A DNA stretch of 20,225 bases, from contig JBKECC010000005.1 in assembly GCA_047974135.1 (NCBI GenBank), positions 1-20,225 on the forward strand, read 5' to 3'. Origin of the DNA: JAIRQK01 sp047974135. GTDB taxonomy: Bacteria > Campylobacterota > Campylobacteria > Campylobacterales > Campylobacteraceae. A program made the translations under genes and the position numbers. This document shows, piece after piece, positions 15,508-20,225 of the stretch (position 1 is its first letter; every line of letters starts with the position of its first letter). A model generated the notes under the pieces. That model was not told where the DNA came from. It worked only from the letters and a program-made list of their open reading frames with translations, and did not search any database.

Positions 15508-16226
15508 CCCAATTTAAAGTAGTTAGCAAAAGACAAAAACTCAAGATCTATGAGCAAATTTTAAATTTACCACAAGCTGATATTTCAAGTATAAAAAAAC
15601 TTATCTCTTCTTTAAACTCAACAAATATGAGTTTAGACAAAAATGGTTTTCAAGTTATATTAAATATATTGTTTCCAGAAATAGAAAACGAAACCTTGAA
15701 AGGTTTAATAGAAAATAAGTACCAAGACAAATACAATGGGAGAAAATACTCCATTTTATTTATTTCTCTAAAGAAGTATATTGCTGAAGGATTTCATAGT
15801 ATTTATGAGTATTATTTAAAAAAAGAACTTAAAGCGAAAAATATCACTTTACAATCCAAGGAAATAGATTTAGTTTCTAAGTGTGTGGACAATGCAATGA
15901 GAAATTCATTCGAATTATTGTACAACACATTTAAATATCAACTTGTAAAATATCTTGGAGTTTTTAATCTTATGTTTAAAATTTGCATTTCAATCAAAGA
16001 AAATAAAACTGTTGACGATGTATCTGGAATAGATATTTTGTTGACCAAACTTGAATATAACGCATTTAGTGAAGAGGCTAAAATTGCAAGTGATTATGGT
16101 GTTCCTAGTAAAATTGTTGCTTATTATGATTCAAAGACACCCGAACAAGCCAAAAGTATTATAAATAGTTTTGATAACTATGAAAAAACTATATATGAAA
16201 AAGTAAGATTAATAATAGAAGCATAA
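15504..16226 (+). CDS. Unrecognised third protein of the Hachiman locus, or detached C-terminal part of HamB
   Basis: A 240-residue, lysine-rich, mainly helical protein with no motif I recognise. Its ATG overlaps the hamB stop in the ATGA arrangement typical of translational coupling, and no separate ribosome site is evident. The frame is open upstream only to 15471, so it could be joined to hamB by one extra base in the seven-A run at 15476-15482. The fused protein would be 788 residues. Two readings are possible: a natural split of HamB into motor and C-terminal subunits, or a one-base deletion (real or sequencing error) in an originally single gene. The composition matches hamA and hamB, so it belongs to the same island. 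Confidence 0.7.
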   Translation: MTQFKVVSKRQKLKIYEQILNLPQADISSIKKLISSLNSTNMSLDKNGFQVILNILFPEIENETLKGLIENKYQDKYNGRKYSILFISLKKYIAEGFHSIYEYYLKKELKAKNITLQSKEIDLVSKCVDNAMRNSFELLYNTFKYQLVKYLGVFNLMFKICISIKENKTVDDVSGIDILLTKLEYNAFSEEAKIASDYGVPSKIVAYYDSKTPEQAKSIINSFDNYEKTIYEKVRLIIEA

Positions 16227-16404
16227 AAATATATTGATAAAAAAAGAGTTTAGTATAAAATGGACTCAAGACAATAGTTTAATACAAAAATTTCAAAAGG
16301 TTTAAAAAAATTAATATTTAAACGTGACTCAAATATAGACTAGAATTAATAACAAAGGCGGTGCAAACAAAACAAAAACTTGTCACATTATTTTATTCTC
16401 AAGT

Positions 16405-16416
16405 TTTACATGTAAA
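16405..16416. repeat. TTTACATGTAAA palindrome upstream of ttdA
   Basis: A perfect copy, the first after the island. Its right flank CCCAAAA is shared with the copy before amtB. It ends 70 bp before the -10 candidate at 16487. Confidence 0.9.
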
Positions 16417-16486
16417 CCCAAAACTATCATTTAGTTAACATAATCTTTAAGAAAAGCTTATAAGTACATATTAATTTATAAAGTTG

Positions 16487-16492
16487 TAAAAT
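16487..16492 (+). promoter_or_regulatory. Likely -10 box (TGTAAAAT) of ttdAB
   Basis: TAAAAT preceded by TG lies 28 bp before the ttdA ATG, with AAGGGG as ribosome site in between. There is no clear -35, as expected for the phylum. Confidence 0.4.
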
Positions 16493-16520
16493 TTTAATTA
16501 TTTTTATCTAAGGGGTTACC

Positions 16521-17419
16521 ATGAGTATTTCCGCAAACGGTAAGGTGATGGCTGAAAAAGTTGGAAACTTTATAGCTATTATCTCAAAAACTATGCCAGA
16601 TGATATATTGAAAAATCTAAAAGAGTTGGCAAACGATGAAACTAAACCTTTAGCCAAAGAGATTTATAGCTGTATGTTTAAAAACTTAGAACGTGCAGAA
16701 ACACTAAATCGTCCATCCTGTCAAGATACGGGAGTTTTACAGATTTATGTAAGAGTTGGCGCAAAATTTCCACTTTTAGGTGAACTCAAAGAGATATTAA
16801 AAGAAGCTACTATCATCGGTACAAAAAAAGCACCACTAAGACTAAATGCAGTAGAAGCTTTTGATGAATTAAACCAGGCACAAACGTTGGAACAAAGATA
16901 CCATACATTGATTTTGATATAACAGGCGATGGAAGTGATGTAGAGATAGAGCCGTATATGGCTGGTGGTGGCTGTAGTTTACCTGGACGTTCTATCGTTC
17001 TTCCTCCACTTGCAGGATATGATGGAGCTATGAAATACGTTTTTGATACGATAGTTGATTGGGGTATAAACGCCTGTCCTCCGCTTGTTGTTGGAGTTGG
17101 CATCGGTACTTGTTCGGTTTCAGCTTCTTCTCTTTCAAAAAAAGCGATGCTAAGAACTATTGGCAAAAAAAATCCTCATCCAAGAGCAGCTTTGATGGAA
17201 GATAAAATCAAAGAAGGATTAAACGCTATAGGCTTAGGACCTCAGGGAATTTCTGGAAATGCTAGCGTTATGGCAGTTCATGTTGAAGGCATGGCACACC
17301 ATCCATCAGTTTTAGGTGTTGGCGTTACTGTTGGTTGCTGGGCAAATCGTCACGGAGTTGTAAGATTTGACAAAGATTTAAATTATGAAGTTCTTTCTCA
17401 CAAAGGAGTTAAGCTATGA
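16521..17419 (+). pseudogene. ttdA: TtdA-type Fe-S hydro-lyase alpha subunit (L-tartrate dehydratase or class I fumarase), interrupted by a single-base frameshift
   Basis: The alpha subunit of a heterodimeric class I hydro-lyase, which binds the catalytic [4Fe-4S] cluster and interconverts L-tartrate/oxaloacetate or malate/fumarate. The sequence is read in two frames. Residues 1-119 come from 16521 and end in FDELNQ; the frame then runs into a premature stop at 16920-16922. The remaining 180 residues, ending in the YEVLSHKGVKL tail, continue in the -1 frame. Restoring one G at the GG of 16877-16878 gives NQGTNVGTKIPYIDFDI, which matches the family's NTGKNTG segment, and a normal 299-residue protein. 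The three cluster cysteines would be C67 (CQDTG), C186 (NACPP) and C273 (VGCWAN), all present. The N-terminal half closely resembles Escherichia coli TtdA as I remember it. The break is either a real mutation or a homopolymer sequencing error. Everything downstream is well conserved, so the change is recent or artefactual. Confidence 0.88.
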
Positions 17420-18033
17420 AAAAAGTACTAACAACGCCAATCAGCGACGAAGCCATAAAGTCTCTTAAAATCGGAGACATAGTTTATCTAACTGGTACAC
17501 TTGTTACATGTAGAGATGAAGGACACAGACGAGTGATAGAAGAGGGCATAATGCCAAAACTTCCTATTGATAGGATAGCGATACTCCACGCAGGACCAAT
17601 CACGCAAAAACAACCAGATGGTAGTTGGAAGATGATAAGTGTCGGACCTACAACAAGTATGAGAATGGAGAGATACGAAAAAGAATTTTTAGCAAAAACT
17701 GGTGTAAAGCTCGCTATTGGCAAAGGTGGTATGGGTGTAAAAACTGCTGAGGGTTGCAAAGAAAGCGTGGCAGCTCACGCTGTATTTCCTGGCGGTTGTG
17801 CCGTTGTTGCTGCTGAAACAGTAGAAGAGATAAGTGGCGTTGAGTGGGAAGAGTTTGGAATGCCTGAAGCTTTTTGGATACTAAAAGTTAAAGAGTTTGG
17901 ACCACTTATAATCTCTATAGATTCAAATGGAAACAATCTTTTTGAAGAAAATAAAAAAGAGTTTAACAAGAAAAAAGACGCAGAGTTAGAGAAAATGTCA
18001 AAATTTGTAAAAGATTTTATGTTGGTAAAATAG
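17416..18033 (+). CDS. ttdB: TtdB-type hydro-lyase beta subunit (L-tartrate dehydratase or class I fumarase)
   Basis: A 205-residue partner of the alpha subunit with the family blocks YLTGTLVTCRDEGHRR, HAGPI, SVGPTTSMRMERYE, GKGGMG and PGGCAVVAAETVEEI. The C-terminal KEFGPLIISIDSNGNNLF is also conserved. The beta subunit supplies the substrate-binding arginines and the Arg/Lys-rich pocket. It overlaps the end of ttdA by four bases (ATGA), so translation is coupled. The gene is intact although the alpha gene is broken as sequenced. The sequence looks nearer to TtdB than to fused FumA-type enzymes, but in Campylobacterota such pairs may serve as fumarase, and the substrate cannot be decided here. 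Confidence 0.9.
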   Translation: MKKVLTTPISDEAIKSLKIGDIVYLTGTLVTCRDEGHRRVIEEGIMPKLPIDRIAILHAGPITQKQPDGSWKMISVGPTTSMRMERYEKEFLAKTGVKLAIGKGGMGVKTAEGCKESVAAHAVFPGGCAVVAAETVEEISGVEWEEFGMPEAFWILKVKEFGPLIISIDSNGNNLFEENKKEFNKKKDAELEKMSKFVKDFMLVK

Positions 18034-18041
18034 TAACCATT

Positions 18042-18065
18042 AGAAGAGAGCTTTTTCTCTCTTCT
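18042..18065 (+). terminator. 9-bp perfect stem-loop after ttdB
   Basis: AGAAGAGAG (18042-18050) pairs perfectly with CTCTCTTCT (18057-18065) around a 6-base loop, 8 bp after the ttdB stop. The following sequence has only TTT and no strong T run, so it may act as a weak terminator or as a transcript-end stabiliser. Confidence 0.5.
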
Positions 18066-18088
18066 GATTTCTGTGTAAGTGAAAAGTG

Positions 18089-18100
18089 TTTACATGTAAA
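18089..18100. repeat. TTTACATGTAAA palindrome overlapping a ribosome binding site
   Basis: A perfect copy. Its last three A form the beginning of the AAAGGA ribosome site for the small gene starting at 18109, so a protein bound here, or RNA pairing through it, could influence that gene's expression. Confidence 0.88.
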
Positions 18101-18108
18101 GGAAAATT

Positions 18109-18309
18109 TTGTCAAAAACTGTTTTATTGATTGTTGTCGCTTTGTGTCTTGCTGGCTACTTGATAATCTCAAATGCCTTAAAAGAACAAGATAAAGATAG
18201 AGTGTTTTTAGAGCAATCAAAAAAAATGCACGATATATCAAAAGAGATAGAACAAAAATCACAAAATAGAGAAAAAGCAGTAAGTGAGGATTTGGAAAAG
18301 TTAAAATAA
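18109..18309 (+). CDS. Small membrane-anchored coiled-coil protein
   Basis: A 66-residue protein: one hydrophobic N-terminal helix (residues 4-22, LLIVVALCLAGYLII) followed by about 44 highly charged residues with heptad-like spacing (QSKKMHDISKEIEQKSQ). The predicted form is a bitopic inner-membrane protein with a short coiled coil. The start is TTG at 18109, six bases after AAAGGA. There is no in-frame ATG before the hydrophobic helix, so the TTG is the only start that keeps it. I do not recognise a family. It lies between ttdB and amtB but has no evident link to either. Confidence 0.6.
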   Translation: MSKTVLLIVVALCLAGYLIISNALKEQDKDRVFLEQSKKMHDISKEIEQKSQNREKAVSEDLEKLK

Positions 18310-18384
18310 CACAAAATGCTATTCATTCTTGATTTTTATATTTATATTGTTTATTATATACGTTGATTACAAAATAAATATACA

Positions 18385-18396
18385 TTTACATGTAAA
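18385..18396. repeat. TTTACATGTAAA palindrome upstream of amtB
   Basis: A perfect copy ending 76 bp before the amtB -10 box. Its right flank (CCCAAAA, then ACTAT) matches the copy before ttdA. The 199-bp gap 18310-18508 otherwise contains only AT-rich DNA and the amtB promoter; no sigma-54 site was found. Confidence 0.9.
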
Positions 18397-18472
18397 CCCA
18401 AAAAACTATTACGAAAAAACTACTGATTAAAAATTAATCACAAAAGAGCATATAAACGTTTCAATAAAATTC

Positions 18473-18478
18473 TATAAT
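18473..18478 (+). promoter_or_regulatory. -10 box (TATAAT) of amtB-glnK
   Basis: A consensus TATAAT 30 bp before the amtB ATG in a T-rich context, followed by GGAGG as ribosome site. This looks like a standard vegetative promoter, not the sigma-54 promoter that controls amtB in enteric bacteria. Confidence 0.6.
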
Positions 18479-18508
18479 TTTCCAAATTAATTTTTGGAGG
18501 ATTTGAAA

Positions 18509-19786
18509 ATGAAAAGGTTTCTTTCTTTGTTAGCTCTTTCGCCACTTGCTCTTTTGGCAGAAGATGCTCCAACTTTAAATTCAGGTGATACAGCTTGGAT
18601 GATTACAGCTACAGCTTTTGTTATGCTTATGACACCAGCTGGACTTGCGCTATTTTACGGCGGCATGACAAGATCAAAAAACATGCTTAACACAGTTGCT
18701 ATGAGTGTTGGCGGTTATGTAGTTGCAGGACTTGTTTGGGTAATCGTTGGTTACTCTTTGGCTTTTGGAACAGATATAAAAAGCATCATAGGTTTTGATG
18801 GATTTTTCTTAAGTAACATCGGTGTAAACGATTTATCAGGAACTATCCCTACACTACTTTTCGTTGCGTTTCAAATGACATTTGCTGGTATCACACTTTC
18901 TCTTATAAGTGGTTCACTTATTGAAAGAATCAAATTTAGCACATGGTTAATCTTTGGAGCTATCTGGATTATCTTAGTTTATGCACCAATTGCTCACTGG
19001 GTATGGGGTGGTGGTTTCTTAGGAAATGATGGAGTTCTTGACTTTGCTGGCGGTACAGTTGTTCACATAAATGCCGGTGTTGCTGGACTTGTAGTTGCAC
19101 TTATGCTTGGTAAAAGAAAAGATTATGGCAAAGCTATGTTCCCTTCATCTATCACATTAACTATGCTTGGAGCAATCTTGCTATGGTTTGGTTGGTTTGG
19201 GTTCAACGGTGGTAGTGGTGTTGCAGCAAATGGTCTTGCAGCAAGTGCGTTTTTAGTAACAAACATAGCAGCTTCTCTTGGTGCTCTTGGTTGGATGCTT
19301 GTTGAGTATTTTACATATAAAAAGTTCACACTTCTTGGTATCGCTTCAGGTATCGTAGCAGGACTTGTTGCGATAACTCCAGCAGCTGGATTTGTTGATG
19401 TAAAAGGTGCATTTGTTATAGGTATCGTTGCTGGTATCGTTGGTTTTTACGGTGTATATGGTCTTAAAAAAGCATTGAAATATGATGATTCGCTTGATGC
19501 TTTTGGTATCCATGGACTTGCAGGTATCTGGGGTGCAATCGCAACTGGTATATTTGCAAACCCAGCTATAAATGAAGCAGGAACAGGTCTTTTATATGGA
19601 AATCCAGGACAAGTTTGGATACAAATCAAAAGTATCATCGTAACTATAGTGTTCACAGCTATTGCAACAGCTATCGTTTTCAAAATCGCTTCACTTATAA
19701 CAGGTGGTGGTAGAGTAAAAGAAGAGATAGAAGCACAAGGGCTTGATGAGACAGTTCACGGCGAACAAGCGTTTAACTTAAGATAA
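18509..19786 (+). CDS. amtB: Ammonium transporter of the Amt/MEP/Rh family
   Basis: A trimeric inner-membrane channel for ammonium uptake. With the ATG at 18509 (GGAGG at 18496-18500, good spacing) the protein has 425 residues. It begins with a signal peptide (MKRFLSLLALSPLALLA-EDA), as known for AmtB; an in-frame TTG at 18494 lies inside the ribosome site region and is rejected. Eleven hydrophobic segments follow. The pore twin histidines are His163 in APIAHWVWGGGFLG and His335 in DAFGIHGLAGIWG. The Phe-gate region FQMTFAGIT (from residue 121) and the signature FAGGTVVHINAG are present. The C-terminal tail has the GLDETVHGEQAF motif that contacts PII. It forms an operon with glnK 11 bp downstream. 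Confidence 0.97.
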   Translation: MKRFLSLLALSPLALLAEDAPTLNSGDTAWMITATAFVMLMTPAGLALFYGGMTRSKNMLNTVAMSVGGYVVAGLVWVIVGYSLAFGTDIKSIIGFDGFFLSNIGVNDLSGTIPTLLFVAFQMTFAGITLSLISGSLIERIKFSTWLIFGAIWIILVYAPIAHWVWGGGFLGNDGVLDFAGGTVVHINAGVAGLVVALMLGKRKDYGKAMFPSSITLTMLGAILLWFGWFGFNGGSGVAANGLAASAFLVTNIAASLGALGWMLVEYFTYKKFTLLGIASGIVAGLVAITPAAGFVDVKGAFVIGIVAGIVGFYGVYGLKKALKYDDSLDAFGIHGLAGIWGAIATGIFANPAINEAGTGLLYGNPGQVWIQIKSIIVTIVFTAIATAIVFKIASLITGGGRVKEEIEAQGLDETVHGEQAFNLR

Positions 19787-19797
19787 AGGAGTGAGAG

Positions 19798-20136
19798 ATG
19801 AAAAAAATTGAAGCAGTTATCAGACCTTTTAAACTTGATGATGTAAAAGAGGCTTTAGGTGAACTTGAAATCACCGGTATGACAGTAACTGAAGTAAAAG
19901 GTTACGGAAGACAACAAGGACACTCAGAGCTTTATCGTGGAGCTGAGTATATAGTTGACTTTTTACCAAAAATAAAAGTTGAAGTTGTTGTAAAAGACGA
20001 CTTAGTTAAAAAGACAGTCGATGCTCTTGTTAAAAGTGCAAGAACTGGAAAAGTTGGAGATGGAAAGATTTTCATTTCAAGCATCGAATCAGCGGTTAGA
20101 ATAAGAACTGGCGAAGTTGACGACGAAGCAGTTTAA
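19798..20136 (+). CDS. glnK: PII nitrogen regulatory protein (GlnK)
   Basis: A 112-residue PII protein that reads 2-oxoglutarate and ATP/ADP and inserts its T-loop into the AmtB pore to block transport when nitrogen is sufficient. Conserved blocks are MKKIEAVIRPFKLDDVKEAL, GYGRQQGHSELYRGAEY (T-loop, with the uridylylation Tyr at residue 51) and the C-terminal TGKVGDGKIFISSIESAVRIRTGE. AAGGAG lies 7 bases before the ATG. The linkage with amtB is the classic arrangement and supports GlnK rather than GlnB. Whether Tyr51 is actually uridylylated depends on a glnD elsewhere in the genome, which is not visible here. Confidence 0.97.
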   Translation: MKKIEAVIRPFKLDDVKEALGELEITGMTVTEVKGYGRQQGHSELYRGAEYIVDFLPKIKVEVVVKDDLVKKTVDALVKSARTGKVGDGKIFISSIESAVRIRTGEVDDEAV

Positions 20137-20170
20137 TCTCTAAAAATACATACTATCCTTAAAAAAACAG

Positions 20171-20207
20171 ATCTACCTTTTAAAGCTTTTTAAGAGGTAG
20201 ATTTTTT
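20171..20207 (+). terminator. Rho-independent terminator of amtB-glnK
   Basis: An 11-bp stem (20171-20181 with 20192-20202, one G-U pair) with a 10-base AT-rich loop, followed directly by a T run at 20202-20207, 34 bp after the glnK stop. The T run merges into the next palindrome copy. Confidence 0.85.
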
Positions 20208-20216
20208 ACATGTAAA
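20205..20216. repeat. TTTACATGTAAA palindrome after the glnK terminator
   Basis: A perfect copy that begins within the T run of the terminator, again at a gene 3' end. Confidence 0.9.
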
Positions 20217-20225
20217 ACTATTTTA

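Larger units (their letters stand above)
16227..16520. other. Intergenic region between the Hachiman locus and ttdA
   Basis: This 294-bp gap has no convincing reading frame. It contains the decamer CAAAAGGTTT (16294-16303), which matches the left edge of the island, a full palindrome copy, the TTTAGTTAACAT block (16430-16441) also found before the DUF805 gene, and a -10 candidate. No terminator hairpin with a T run is visible directly after the third Hachiman gene. The right end of the island is probably somewhere between 16227 and 16404. Confidence 0.6.

Noticed and set aside
16958..17419. The second half of ttdA as an independent small gene
   Set aside because: It lacks the first cluster cysteine region, its ATG is an internal conserved methionine (YMAGGGC), and a one-base correction joins it perfectly to the upstream half.
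18494..18508. TTG at 18494 as the amtB start
   Set aside because: It would place the GGAGG ribosome site inside the coding region and add residues before a clear signal peptide that begins at the ATG 18509.
2402..20216. The recurrent palindrome as a CRISPR repeat
   Set aside because: The copies are 12 bp, irregularly spaced by about 50 bp to 3.6 kb, and some are within genes. There is no repeat-spacer periodicity and no cas gene.

Overview
The window is AT-rich chromosomal DNA from a member of the Campylobacterota (the former Epsilonproteobacteria), most likely close to Campylobacter. Three things point there: the codon and base composition, the gene order aspB/dapC-murC-small membrane protein-mutS2 and gatA-guaB-metX-xseB-nitrilase-like that I remember from Campylobacter and Helicobacter relatives, and frequent TTG/GTG starts. 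The species cannot be fixed from the sequence alone.

Left part (1-5022, all +): the 3' two thirds of gatA (tRNA amidotransferase), guaB (GMP synthesis), then a tight metX-xseB-nitrilase-like group and a DUF805 membrane protein. The nitrilase-like protein has glycine where the family's catalytic cysteine should be. A perfect 15-bp-arm inverted repeat ends this block. On the - strand (5078-7614) follow two tandem, related, exported pentahaem c-type cytochromes.

Middle (7774-12771, all +): a PLP aminotransferase of the succinyl-diaminopimelate type, murC, a small two-helix membrane protein and mutS2, which are nearly gapless.

Accessory island (about 12840-16300, +): a Hachiman antiphage locus. 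It has hamA (DUF1837, PD-(D/E)XK nuclease-like), hamB (Ski2-like superfamily 2 helicase) and a third ATGA-overlapping gene of unknown fold. The third gene may be the detached C-terminal part of HamB. The island has a visibly lower G+C content than its neighbours and lacks the palindrome found everywhere around it.

Right part (16521-20136, +): a two-subunit TtdA/TtdB-type Fe-S hydro-lyase (L-tartrate dehydratase or class I fumarase) whose alpha subunit is broken by a single missing base, a small membrane/coiled-coil protein, and amtB-glnK (ammonium uptake and its PII regulator) closed by a good terminator.

The strongest unexplained signal is the 12-bp palindrome TTTACATGTAAA. Its TTACATGTAA core occurs 14 times in 20.2 kb, where base composition predicts roughly 0.1. 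It lies in 8 of the 10 intergenic gaps longer than 30 bp and four times inside genes. No tRNA, rRNA, CRISPR array, insertion sequence or integrase was seen.
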